Notes: a model not told the origin generated them from the letters alone. A stretch of DNA of 64,000 nt from an uncultured bacterium (GCA_902776035.1 CACYOO010000009.1:18502-82501); one strand, 5' to 3'; numbered from the stretch's first letter, positions 53,645 to 62,038 are shown. Numbers and translations: made by a program.

Positions 53645-54205
53645 ATGCTTATCAATATTGAAAATAAACCAAATACGCTAATTCAGGGAATGGCTTTTGA
53701 AACATATGTAATAAATGTTCTCAAAGACTATTTATCTGTTCAGAAAAAATCTATTTGTCCTGCGCTTGACAATGAATTATTTGATGCATATTTACCAGAT
53801 GGTATAAATGATGAAATTACTGAACCTTTACACTTAGAAATCAAATATTTAAATACAAATAAAAGTGGTTATTTTCGAAGTATAGAACATTTTTCAAAAG
53901 CAATTAGTGAAACTAGTTCTGGAGCCGTATTAATTATTATTGGGGAATCTTTTACACAACCTTCTATTGAAAGTTTAACTAAACTTGCTCAATGTAAAGC
54001 TAAACGTAAAGTATATATATGGGATATTGATACATTTGATAATTATACAAAAGATTTTCAACAAAATCATAAAAAATACATAAATAACCCAACAAAGGCT
54101 ATTTTAGAGAATGCTATAAAAAATCAAAATAATACAATTAATGTTAGCGAAACCCAAGAAAAATTATTGATATCTTTGAAAAAAAGTATCAAAATGAAGA
54201 ATTAA
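53645..54205 (+). CDS. PD-(D/E)XK nuclease-like protein, 186 aa
   Basis: Restriction-type fold signs: E19 in QGMAFETYVINVL, D47 in ELFDAYLPDG, and E65-x-K67 in PLHLEIKYLN, with a following helix ENAIKNQ at the end. This resembles Mrr/REase-like proteins acting on DNA or RNA. AAAGGA precedes the ATG. Its last 19 codons overlap an open -1 frame that encodes the SIR2 domain, and a run of seven A lies in the overlap (54179-54185). A -1 shift there would make one REase-SIR2 fusion of about 490 residues. Confidence 0.7.
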   Translation: MLINIENKPNTLIQGMAFETYVINVLKDYLSVQKKSICPALDNELFDAYLPDGINDEITEPLHLEIKYLNTNKSGYFRSIEHFSKAISETSSGAVLIIIGESFTQPSIESLTKLAQCKAKRKVYIWDIDTFDNYTKDFQQNHKKYINNPTKAILENAIKNQNNTINVSETQEKLLISLKKSIKMKN

Positions 54206-55077
54206 CTCTTTTTTTAGGAGCCGGAGTATCTATAGATGCAGGAATCCCATTATGGAAAGATTTAATTAACTTAATGTTTTCAGAAATGATTTTAGAAATT
54301 GCAAACAAAAATCATAATAGTTTACTTTCACAGAATATGTTAGAGATTATGAACCTTGCTTATAATAATCAAGAAGAATCTCCATTAGCTCAAATGAGAT
54401 ATATACGAGGGGCATTTGAAACAAAAGAATATCATAAGTTATTGCATAAAATTCTTTATAAAAATAAGGTTAATACCAATACAAAATTATTAAAAGCAAT
54501 TGCGGAAAATTGCATACCAAAGAGGAATCACATCGGTGTACGATCCATTATAACATACAATTTTGACGACTTAATTGAAAAATGTTTAAAAAAATATAAA
54601 ATAGCAACTAATGTAATAGATAGTGAACTTGGTAGTACTTCTCCCGACAAATTAAGTATTTTTCATGTCCATGGCTACATGCCTTCAAAAATAGAAAATT
54701 ACGATGATAATAATGAATTAGTTTTTTCTGAAGAAAATTATCATAGAATATATAGAGATGTATATTGTTGGTCTAATATTGTACAACTAAATTATCTTAG
54801 GGAAACAACAGGATTATTTATAGGGTGCTCTCTCACAGATCCCAATTTAAGAAGGTTACTTGATATTGCAATACGAAATAATGAGCGTCCAAGACATTAT
54901 GCATTTTTGAAACGTAATATGTTATCTAATAATGATATAAATCAAAAAGCAATAGATGAATTTAATAAAATTGATTTGAGTTTAAAAGAAAAATATTATG
55001 CTTCCCTGGGATTAAATATTATATGGATTAATGAATATGATGAAATTCCACAAATTTTAAACACATTTTTAGAATAA
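54163..55077 (+). CDS. SIR2-family NADase-like protein without standard start, about 304 aa
   Basis: The Rossmann NAD motif is LFLGAGVSIDAGIPLW (codons from 54208), with NAD-handling residues in IITYNFDDLIE and IFHVHGYMPSK, and FIGCSLTDPNLRRLLDIA near the end. Defence SIR2 proteins degrade NAD. The first ATG (54274) lies after the essential GAGVS motif, so it cannot be the true start. The frame opens after TAG 54145 with only ATT codons (54163, 54166). Translation must use a rare start or a -1 frameshift from the preceding gene, unless an A is missing from the sequence. Confidence 0.75.
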   Translation: MIDIFEKKYQNEELTLFLGAGVSIDAGIPLWKDLINLMFSEMILEIANKNHNSLLSQNMLEIMNLAYNNQEESPLAQMRYIRGAFETKEYHKLLHKILYKNKVNTNTKLLKAIAENCIPKRNHIGVRSIITYNFDDLIEKCLKKYKIATNVIDSELGSTSPDKLSIFHVHGYMPSKIENYDDNNELVFSEENYHRIYRDVYCWSNIVQLNYLRETTGLFIGCSLTDPNLRRLLDIAIRNNERPRHYAFLKRNMLSNNDINQKAIDEFNKIDLSLKEKYYASLGLNIIWINEYDEIPQILNTFLE

Positions 55078-55092
55078 GTTAAAGCAGATTTA

Positions 55093-56097
55093 TCAACTTT
55101 TATTCAATACACTTACAACAATCTGCTTCATCACATCCATTTCTTCCGGTTTGCTTTCTGCAATAAGAAGTGTTAAAGCAAAGAGGGTTCCGCTATCAAT
55201 TATCGGAAGAATATCTCTGTAAAGCATATTATTTTTATCTAAGAAGTACAAAAAGCAACTTGCTGCAATACGTTTATTACCATCCGAAAATGAGTGATTT
55301 TTGGTAATCAAATACAAAAGCATTGCAGCTTTTTCTTCCAAAGTCGAATAACAATCTTTACCGCCAAAGGTCTGATAAATCTGATTTATGGAACTTGCAA
55401 AGCTTCCGTCTTTTGGATTTGCAAACACATCTGATGCAAATTCTGATTTCATTTTATCTATAATATCCAGATATTCTTTCTCGGAAATCTTTACAGCCGG
55501 TTTTTGTGTACAACCCTTATCATCCAATGTTTTGTGGTCAAAATTATCCAATAAATCCAAACCTTTTGCAAAATTGTCAAGAATTTTTGCAATATTTTGA
55601 GCATCATCAACAGTTTCAATTTGATTTTGAATACTGCGTGATAACAAGTTTATAGTTTGTTGTAAATTAATTATCTTTGCCTGTTGTGCTTTAAGCATTT
55701 TACTATTCAAGGCATAACCTTGAGTTAAATATTTTTTCAAAACATCTGTTGCCCAGATTCTGAATTGAGTTGCTCGTGATGAATTTACCCTATATCCGAC
55801 AGAAATTATTGCATCAAGATTATAAAATTGCGTTGTGGATTTTTGTGTTTTTCCCTTTATAGCACCGTGTTTCGTGGTTGTTTCCAAAAAGGAAATAACC
55901 ACTTCTTCTTTCAACTCTCCTTCATTAAAAATATTTTTAAGGTGTTTGCTTATAGCCGGAGTTTTTACCCCGAAAAGTTCTGCCATTTGCTTTTGAGTAA
56001 GCCAAATAGTTTCATTTTCAAGTTTTGTATCAAGAGATACTGTTCCATCTTCGCTTGTATAAATTACTATTTCGCCCTTTTGAAAATCATTTTTCAT
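55093..56097 (-). CDS. RhuM-type protein with C-terminal Fic/Doc domain, 334 aa
   Basis: The N-terminal RhuM-like/Bro-type part reads GEIVIYTSEDGTVSLDTKLE, TIWLTQKQMAELFGV and YNLDAIISVGYRVNSSRATQ. A coiled segment follows (AQQAKIINLQQTINLLSRS). The Fic/Doc motif NHSFSDGNKRIAA is at 268-276. These proteins occur widely on mobile islands; the Fic motif is complete enough for AMP or phosphate transfer. AGGAG and TATAAT support the start. It runs against the SIR2 gene and is divergent from the small duplicated gene. Confidence 0.88.
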   Translation of the reverse strand: MKNDFQKGEIVIYTSEDGTVSLDTKLENETIWLTQKQMAELFGVKTPAISKHLKNIFNEGELKEEVVISFLETTTKHGAIKGKTQKSTTQFYNLDAIISVGYRVNSSRATQFRIWATDVLKKYLTQGYALNSKMLKAQQAKIINLQQTINLLSRSIQNQIETVDDAQNIAKILDNFAKGLDLLDNFDHKTLDDKGCTQKPAVKISEKEYLDIIDKMKSEFASDVFANPKDGSFASSINQIYQTFGGKDCYSTLEEKAAMLLYLITKNHSFSDGNKRIAASCFLYFLDKNNMLYRDILPIIDSGTLFALTLLIAESKPEEMDVMKQIVVSVLNKS

Positions 56098-56193
56098 GCT
56101 AAAACTCCTGTATTTATTATACCTTAAAAGTTTAAAACTTGCTTTCTTTGTTCTTTCGAGTAATGTTGTGTTGCTGTAAAGAAAGGAAAGAAT

Positions 56194-56406
56194 ATGGAAA
56201 AAGTTGGATTGAATATTACTCCAAAAGAGTTTAAGCAGTTAAGTAAATGGGCGGAAGAGGTTTATAACATTGCGGTTGTTGTGGATTATTTTTGTGAAAC
56301 GCAGCCGGAAATTGAAGAGTGCTATAACCTCGCACCGGTAATTAAAAATTTAAGAAATAATGCAGATATATTAAATGCATTTTTTATTGATAATGAAAAA
56401 CAATAA
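56194..56406 (+). CDS. Small helical protein, intact copy, 70 aa
   Basis: It reads KEFKQLSKWAEEVYNIAVVV, then ETQPEIEECYNLAPVIKNLR and a conserved end; probably a two- or three-helix bundle. No family name is known to me. AAAGGAA precedes the ATG. A variant copy lies at 49477-49752. Both copies stand next to a Fic-domain gene, so it may be an antitoxin or regulator of the Fic partner, though the pairing is inference and the orientations differ. Confidence 0.65.
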   Translation: MEKVGLNITPKEFKQLSKWAEEVYNIAVVVDYFCETQPEIEECYNLAPVIKNLRNNADILNAFFIDNEKQ

Positions 56407-56525
56407 ATTTTAACTTCCGACCAGCAAAACCCCTAAAACGAGCGAGTTTTATCCGACCTGTCGATTAATACGCAAATGGCATGATACATTATAAAAAATA
56501 CACTAATGTACCAGAAATAATATAT
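56326..56525 (+). repeat. Right copy of repeat flanking the defence-like cassette
   Basis: Counterpart of 49672-49881: 126 bp with one mismatch plus a 33-bp perfect block, separated by a dissimilar 41-bp stretch (51 bp in the left copy). It ends 37 bases before the 3' end of tRNA-Ser. Confidence 0.85.
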
Positions 56526-56561
56526 TTCAAATAAAAAACAATCAACTCTATTTTAAAGATT

Positions 56562-56648
56562 CGGAGAAGGCGGGATTCGAACCCGCGGTGGAGTTGCCCC
56601 CACACAAACGTTCCAGGTTTGCACCTTAAACCACTCGGACACCTCTCC
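56562..56648 (-). tRNA. tRNA-Ser(GGA)
   Basis: Minus strand: acceptor GGAGAGG with CTTCTCC, discriminator G, D-arm GTCCGAGTGG, anticodon stem CAAAC/GTTTG around CTGGAAC (anticodon GGA), long extra arm (GTGGGGGCAACTCCAC) and T-arm GCGGGTTCGAATCCCGC. CCA is not encoded. Confidence 0.95.
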
Positions 56649-56783
56649 AAATTTGTTGATAGATTCATTGTTGCACATTTGATACTAATAATCAATATTA
56701 ATTAAATATATTTTAATAATTAACTATTAGTTTTTCATGCTGTATATATTATGCATATTTTCAATAATAAATTTGCAAAAATT

Positions 56784-56821
56784 AAAAAAGAGGTTGTCCA
56801 TGCTTTTTAGACAACCTCTTT
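56784..56821 (-). terminator. Terminator after the 113-aa gene
   Basis: Perfect 12-bp stem AAAGAGGTTGTC/GACAACCTCTTT with an 11-base loop and a T-run on the minus strand. Nearly the same hairpin recurs inverted at 59363-59400. Confidence 0.85.
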
Positions 56822-56842
56822 CTAATTAACCTAAAAACTATA

Positions 56843-57184
56843 CTACTTTAACATAAGAAATTCGTCTTTGAATGCCTGAGTTATTTGTGCAGCTTTTTCA
56901 TAAGCTCGTTCCTCATTCTTATCTTTCATTAACAGTTCATAAGCTCTATCAAAAAACAAATTCGCCTGTTCAACTTTTTCCGGCATTTTCATCATAAATT
57001 TTATATCACCATCGATGTTGTCAGGTAAATTAACCTGTGAACGCCCCAATGACTCTGCTTGCGGATTTGCAAAATCTACAAATTCTACACCATTTTCATC
57101 CGCTCCGGGTTGTTTTTTTATCTTATCTCTCTTTATATCTATTTTTTGAAATCTTACCGCATTCAATTTATCTATATCTGTCAT
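56843..57184 (-). CDS. Unknown small protein, 113 aa
   Basis: Not recognised. The protein is charged and soluble: NAVRFQKIDIKRDKIKKQPG, GVEFVDFANPQAESLGRSQV, then a helical C-terminus (PEKVEQANLFFDRAYELLMK, YEKAAQITQAFKDEF). The N-terminal half may be disordered, and the C-terminal helix pair might bind a partner. A clear terminator follows it. It may be a lineage-specific protein. Confidence 0.65.
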   Translation of the reverse strand: MTDIDKLNAVRFQKIDIKRDKIKKQPGADENGVEFVDFANPQAESLGRSQVNLPDNIDGDIKFMMKMPEKVEQANLFFDRAYELLMKDKNEERAYEKAAQITQAFKDEFLMLK

Positions 57185-57336
57185 AAATTTCTCCTCTATT
57201 GAGTATGTATATTTTTATTTGCGTATGCTTTAAAAACTATAAAAAATTTTTTTGTCAGTTTATTAAATTAAACGTTACAAAACTTAATTTTTTGAGCATG
57301 TAAAACCTGGTTTTAAACAAAAAACTATTTCCTAAT

Positions 57337-57579
57337 TTATAATAATTTTCCGTTTTCATCAAAATGGATACGTTTCATAACCTTTGTTATTTCAAATTCT
57401 CCATATCCGCTTACATCTATTTTTTCCTTTACAGTTTCTTCGTACAAAACTATAAGTCCGTTACGATATAATGTCGTAGCAACCATATCCCCTACACGTT
57501 CCGTCATTACATTATAGTCGTTTGTACAATATTTTTCAGTATTATTGTTTTCTATATTTTTATTCATTTTGTGTACCAA
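57337..57579 (-). CDS. Unknown small protein, 80 aa
   Basis: Not recognised. It is beta-rich: YNVMTERVGDMVATTLYRNG, LIVLYEETVKEKIDVSGYGE, then FEITKVMKRIHFDENG. There are two possible starts. TTG 57579 has TAGAAT exactly six bases upstream, as for leaderless genes here. ATG 57567 lacks a ribosome site. A palindrome TATTACTA/TAGTAATA lies about 20 bases upstream of the start and may be an operator. The following 150 bases are noncoding. Confidence 0.55.
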   Translation of the reverse strand: MVHKMNKNIENNNTEKYCTNDYNVMTERVGDMVATTLYRNGLIVLYEETVKEKIDVSGYGEFEITKVMKRIHFDENGKLL

Positions 57580-57997
57580 AAACCAATTCTACCTCTTTTA
57601 TATTACTACACTTATAGTAATAATGCAAGTTTTCTTTTTACATTTATTAACAACCTCTTTTCTTTCATATAAAAAAGGAGTGTCCAAAATGTTTCAGACA
57701 ATCCTTTTAAATTGATATGTGTTTTTAAAAGCATTAAGTTTATATGCTTTTGATTTATGTCAGGTTCTTTATGTTTTTTAAATTTATTCATAACAACCTC
57801 AACCAACAAAAACATGATATCATTATTTTATAAATTATGCAAATTAAATTTACAAAATTAAGGTAACCTTTAAACTCTTTTAATATTTAGATTTTTCGCT
57901 TTAAAGATTAATTGCTCAAGAATGACTAAAAATCCAATTTACAAAATATATTATATTTAAATTCGTCTAAAAATTCAGTTTTCTTATGCAGATATAC
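57580..57997. other. Intergenic region with operator-like palindrome and hairpin
   Basis: This stretch between the 80-aa gene and miaB contains the palindrome at 57601-57622 (TATTACTA-CACTTA-TAGTAATA), a degenerate terminator-like hairpin at 57673-57708, and AT-rich sequence. A 67-codon minus-strand frame crosses the hairpin and is not convincing. Confidence 0.5.
57673..57708. repeat. Degenerate member of the terminator-like hairpin family
   Basis: AAAAGGAGTGTC pairs with GACAATCCTTTT with one mismatch; the loop keeps CAAAATG. It resembles the hairpins at 56784-56821 and 59363-59400 (GTCC, CAAAAxG core). Confidence 0.5.
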
Positions 57998-59326
57998 TTA
58001 GACTAATTCACCATTTATATACCATGTTTTAGCATTTGTAATTTTTACATTTACAAATTCACCTGTCATATCTTTATCGCATGGAATATGAACAATTTTG
58101 TTATTTCTTGTTCTTCCCGTAATTATATTTTTACCTTTATGGTTTTCAAAATTTTCAATTAAAACGCTTAATTCTCGTCCGACATATTTTTGATTAGATT
58201 TTAAACAGCATTCTTTATTTTTATCATTCAAACGTTTTAATCTTTCTGTTTTTACATCATCCGGAATATATTTATCTGTCCATTTAGCAGCAACGGTTTT
58301 TTCTCTTGGAGAATATGCTGCGGTATTTGAATAATCAAGTTCTAGTTCTTCCATTGCAGAAAGGGTTTCTGCAAATTGTTCTTCTGTTTCTCCCGGAAAA
58401 CCTGCTATAAAATCAGAAGTAATTGTAACATCAGGAACTTGTGATCTTATTTTTTTTACTATTTGAGAATATTCCTCTCTGTTGTATCGTCTGTTCATTT
58501 TCTTTAAAACTTCACTTGAGCCGGATTGCATAGGAATATGGAAATATTCACAAACCTTATCACATTTTACAACGGTTTCAATTAATTTATCAGTTATATC
58601 AGACGGATAAGATGTTACAAATCTTATTCGGAACTTTCCCTCTATATTATTTAGTTCTTCTAATAAATCAGCAAGACGGTATTCTCTGTCTTTAAAATCT
58701 TTTCCATAGCTGTCTACATTTTGTCCTAACAGAGTTATTTCTTTAAATCCGTTTTGCAATGCGGTTTTTGCTTCCGTAATAATGCTTTGAGGAGAATGAG
58801 AACGTTCTCTGCCTCTTGTATAAGGTACTATACAATATGTGCAAAAATTATTACATCCCTCTGTAATAGGAATCCAAGCATTTATACTTTTTACACGTTT
58901 TATTTCATCTTCGGGAAGTGTGTCATATATAGCGTTTGTTTCTTCGCATTGACAAACGTGTTTGGCACCGTTTTCAAGTTCTTTTATCAAGTTTGGAAGC
59001 ATTTTTATATTGTGAGTTCCTAAAACTAAATCAACATAAGGTGCACGTTTAAAAATTTCATCTTGCTTTTGTTGTGCTACACAACCACAAAACGCTATTT
59101 TTATCTTTTTCCCGTGTTTCTTCCACTGCCCCCATGTACCTATTTCACTGAATGCTTTATCTTCACTCAATTGTCTGATAGAACAAGTGTTTATCATTAA
59201 CAAATCTGCATCTTCAGGAATTTCTGTACTATCATAACCGATACAAGACAGCATTCCAAGCATTCTTTCCGTATCAGACTTATTCATTTGGCAGCCCATT
59301 GTATCTATAAAAACTTTTTTTCTCAT
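57998..59326 (-). CDS. miaB: tRNA-2-methylthio-N6-dimethylallyladenosine synthase, 442 aa
   Basis: Adds the methylthio group to i6A37 of tRNAs. The N-terminal UPF0004 domain has its three cluster cysteines in MGCQMNKSD, INTCSIRQLS and AFCGCVAQQ. The radical SAM triad is EGCNNFCTYCIVPYTRGRE (C-x3-C-x2-C), and a TRAM domain ends the protein (YVGRELSVLIENFEN, GRTRNNKIVHIP). TATAAT, with TG one base before it, lies six bases before the ATG, so the mRNA is probably leaderless. Confidence 0.96.
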   Translation of the reverse strand: MRKKVFIDTMGCQMNKSDTERMLGMLSCIGYDSTEIPEDADLLMINTCSIRQLSEDKAFSEIGTWGQWKKHGKKIKIAFCGCVAQQKQDEIFKRAPYVDLVLGTHNIKMLPNLIKELENGAKHVCQCEETNAIYDTLPEDEIKRVKSINAWIPITEGCNNFCTYCIVPYTRGRERSHSPQSIITEAKTALQNGFKEITLLGQNVDSYGKDFKDREYRLADLLEELNNIEGKFRIRFVTSYPSDITDKLIETVVKCDKVCEYFHIPMQSGSSEVLKKMNRRYNREEYSQIVKKIRSQVPDVTITSDFIAGFPGETEEQFAETLSAMEELELDYSNTAAYSPREKTVAAKWTDKYIPDDVKTERLKRLNDKNKECCLKSNQKYVGRELSVLIENFENHKGKNIITGRTRNNKIVHIPCDKDMTGEFVNVKITNAKTWYINGELV

Positions 59327-59332
59327 AGACTT

Positions 59333-59338
59333 ATTATA
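59333..59338 (-). promoter_or_regulatory. Extended -10 TGATATAAT of miaB, leaderless spacing
   Basis: TATAAT with TG one base upstream, six bases before the miaB ATG. Same nine-base string as at 43465-43473 and 48282-48290. Confidence 0.6.
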
Positions 59339-59362
59339 TCACAAAACAAAATTTATCCTAAT

Positions 59363-59400
59363 AAAAGAGGTAGTCCAAAAAGCATGGACAACCTCTTTTT
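59363..59400 (-). terminator. Terminator after the Bax-inhibitor gene
   Basis: AAAAGAGGTAGTCC/GGACAACCTCTTTT with one mismatch, A-run on one side and T-run on the other, so it can act in both directions. Its plus strand nearly equals the minus strand of 56784-56821, including the AAAAAGCATG loop. Confidence 0.8.
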
Positions 59401-59430
59401 ATGTAATTTTTTATGTATAACTTATACAGA

Positions 59431-60165
59431 TTAATTGTTGTTTCTAAGTTTAGCAAGCAAATTCAAAACTTCAATATATAACCATACAAACGATACCATT
59501 AAACCAAATGCACAGTACCATTCAAAGTTCTTATCCATGCCTGAATTAGCACCATATTCAATACTTGCAAAATCCATAATAAAATTTAATGCTGCTATTA
59601 CACAAACAAATAAACTAAAGCCAATACCTACAATTCCTGAAGAAAATAATCCGGGAATGCTTAAATGAAAGAATGAACCTATAAATTGTACAAGATAAAT
59701 TCCGAAAATTGAAAACATAGATATCATCAATACACTTCTGAATTTTTCAGTATACTTGATTACTCCTGTTCTATACAAAACAAGCATTACAAAAAATGCC
59801 ATAAAAGTTGCACCTACAGCTTGAATAACAATTCCCGGATAAACCTTTTCCATCATACACGAAAATCCACCAAGCAATAAGCCCTCTGAAATTGCATATA
59901 TTGGTGCCATATATTTAATTGTTTTTCTTGCAAAAATAATAACAAGGAATGATACGATTGAACCGGCAAATCCAGCCATCATAAGACCTGACACTTTGTC
60001 TGTAAAACCTTGTAAATACAACATAAAAGTATATGCTGCAGTCATCAATAAGCATATAAACATGAACAGAGATTTATTGATTGCTCCGTTTACAGTCATT
60101 GGTTCTCCCTGCAATATTCTTTCTTCTGATTGCATCATTTTTTCTGAAAATATTGGATTAGACAT
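59431..60165 (-). CDS. Bax inhibitor-1/YccA family membrane protein, 244 aa
   Basis: Seven membrane helices (SLFMFICLLMTAAYTFMLYL, LMMAGFAGSIVSFLVIIFAR, MAPIYAISEGLLLGGFS, and further) with the family block YAISEGLLLG and the later FIMDFASIEYG. The acidic residues Asp and Glu in the last helices are the di-aspartyl-like pH sensor of the family. Bacterial relatives (YetJ) leak calcium, while YccA interacts with FtsH. Which role applies here is unknown. GGAG precedes the ATG. Confidence 0.9.
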   Translation of the reverse strand: MSNPIFSEKMMQSEERILQGEPMTVNGAINKSLFMFICLLMTAAYTFMLYLQGFTDKVSGLMMAGFAGSIVSFLVIIFARKTIKYMAPIYAISEGLLLGGFSCMMEKVYPGIVIQAVGATFMAFFVMLVLYRTGVIKYTEKFRSVLMISMFSIFGIYLVQFIGSFFHLSIPGLFSSGIVGIGFSLFVCVIAALNFIMDFASIEYGANSGMDKNFEWYCAFGLMVSFVWLYIEVLNLLAKLRNNN

Positions 60166-60244
60166 AATTTGTTCTCCTTTTGTTATATTTTATATATTAA
60201 CATAAATTATTTCATACGTTTATTAAATTAACATTTTTTTAATG

Positions 60245-60250
60245 TAAAAT
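60245..60250 (+). promoter_or_regulatory. -10 box TAAAAT, leaderless spacing
   Basis: TAAAAT with TG directly before it, six bases before the ATG of the ABC transporter gene. Divergent from the Bax-inhibitor gene. Confidence 0.5.
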
Positions 60251-60256
60251 GTATTT

Positions 60257-62038
60257 ATGCTTAAATTGTTTTTAAAAATTATTAAATACTATGGGCAAGA
60301 ACGTAAATTAAAAATAACAATGTTTATGTTATTATCAGTTTTTGCCGGCTTATTGGAATTTGTCGGTATAAGTTTGATTTATCCTATACTTTTATTGGTT
60401 TTAGAACCTCAGACAATTACTAATAACAGTTATATACAACATATTGTACAAATATTTGATATACAACAAGCCATTATGTTATCGGTTATATTAGGTATTC
60501 TTACAGTTTGTCTGTTTATAACAAAAGATATAATAATGATATTGTTTACATATTTACAGAATAGATTTATTGTCAAATGGAAAAATGATATCAATAACAG
60601 AATTATGCAAAATTACATTTATGCACCGTATGAAAATATACAGGCAATAAAGAATCATGACAAAATTTATGATGTAACAACATTAACCTCTAATGTATTT
60701 GAAATATTTGTTATGAGGTTTTTTATACTAATATCTAATAGTATAATTGTATTTTTGATATTGAGTTTGATAATTATTCAATTCAGATTTGCAGCTATAA
60801 TAGTTTCCTGCTTAATTGTTTTGGGATTGTTTTTACTGAATAAAATATTTAAAGATAAGACGACAAAATTAGCACCTGAAATGGTAAAATACTCAATACT
60901 TAATAATAGTGCTGTTATAGAGAATATAAACAGTTTAAAAGAAATAAGGATTTTTGGAGCAGAACAACATTTTTTGGATAAATTCAAAAAAATACAAAAG
61001 CGAAATAACGAAATAATAACAGAAAATTCGTTTTATTCTTCAATTCCGCCTTATGTAATAGAAATATTTATGATTTTGGTGCTTGTAATTTTAGCCATAT
61101 TTGCAGCATATCAGAATTTAGATAACCATTATGTAATAATCGCGGATTATGGATTACTGGTTACAATTGCAATCCGAATAGCACCTTTATTAAACAGAAT
61201 ACAAACAGCAATGAATAATATTCGTTTTGCTAAAAATTCTGCTAGTTTAATTGTTGTTAAATATGAATCAGGAATATTAGATAATGTTATTAAAATACAA
61301 AGAAATACTGATAAAATAAACTTTAGTAATGAAATTGTATTTGAACATGTTTCATTTAATTATAAAAATTGTTCTGAAAAAGTTTTACAAGATGTCAGTT
61401 TCAAAATAAAACGAGGTGAATTTGTAGGTATACTCGGCTTATCAGGTGCAGGAAAAAGTACTGTAGCAAATATTATTATGGGATTGCTTAATGTAACTAG
61501 TGGTAATTTTAAAATAGATAAAATTAATATAAATGAAGAAAATATTTATGGATTAAGAGATATTGTCGGATATGTTCCTCAGGAAATAAATATTATAAAT
61601 GCAAATTATAGAGAAAATATTGCATTTGGAGAAGAGAATATAGATGATGAAAAAGTCATAGAAGCATTGAAACAAGCTCAGCTTTATAAAACAGTATTAG
61701 AAAAAGGTGGAATTTATACAATAGTATCTGAATTATCTCAAGGTCAAAAACAAAGATTAATGATAGCAAGGGCTTTATATAGAAATCCTGAAATAATAAT
61801 ATTTGATGAAGCAACATCTTCACTTGATGTAGTTACGGAAAATGAAATTGTTGAAATGTTAACAAAACTAAAAAGAGAAAAAACTATTATTGGAATAACG
61901 CATAGATTATCTACAGTAAAAAAATGTGATAAACTAATATATTTAAAAGATGGTACAGTAAGTGATTGCGGTACATTTGAGGAATTGGAAAAACGATATT
62001 CTGATTTTAAAAAATTAGTAAATTTATCAAAAATTTAA
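60257..62038 (+). CDS. ABC exporter with fused membrane and ATPase domains, 593 aa
   Basis: Six membrane helices in residues 1-320 (LLSVFAGLLEFVGISLIYPI, VILGILTVCLFITKDIIMIL). The nucleotide domain has Walker A GLSGAGKSTVAN near 396, signature LSQGQKQRLMIARAL (Gln replaces the second Gly), Walker B IIFDEATSSLD and switch ITHRLST. The LLEFVG start is seen in lipid- or glycan-flippase relatives (PglK/WlaB-like), so export of a lipid-linked sugar is plausible but not certain. It stands alone, followed by tRNA-Asn. Confidence 0.88.
   Translation: MLKLFLKIIKYYGQERKLKITMFMLLSVFAGLLEFVGISLIYPILLLVLEPQTITNNSYIQHIVQIFDIQQAIMLSVILGILTVCLFITKDIIMILFTYLQNRFIVKWKNDINNRIMQNYIYAPYENIQAIKNHDKIYDVTTLTSNVFEIFVMRFFILISNSIIVFLILSLIIIQFRFAAIIVSCLIVLGLFLLNKIFKDKTTKLAPEMVKYSILNNSAVIENINSLKEIRIFGAEQHFLDKFKKIQKRNNEIITENSFYSSIPPYVIEIFMILVLVILAIFAAYQNLDNHYVIIADYGLLVTIAIRIAPLLNRIQTAMNNIRFAKNSASLIVVKYESGILDNVIKIQRNTDKINFSNEIVFEHVSFNYKNCSEKVLQDVSFKIKRGEFVGILGLSGAGKSTVANIIMGLLNVTSGNFKIDKININEENIYGLRDIVGYVPQEINIINANYRENIAFGEENIDDEKVIEALKQAQLYKTVLEKGGIYTIVSELSQGQKQRLMIARALYRNPEIIIFDEATSSLDVVTENEIVEMLTKLKREKTIIGITHRLSTVKKCDKLIYLKDGTVSDCGTFEELEKRYSDFKKLVNLSKI

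Noticed and set aside
54274..55077. SIR2 protein starting at ATG 54274
   Set aside because: This start would remove the GAGVS nucleotide-binding motif just upstream, which reads in the same frame and is essential to the fold.
57612..57815. 67-codon minus-strand reading frame
   Set aside because: It crosses a terminator-like hairpin, has no good start signal and no protein-like pattern beyond the first 20 residues.
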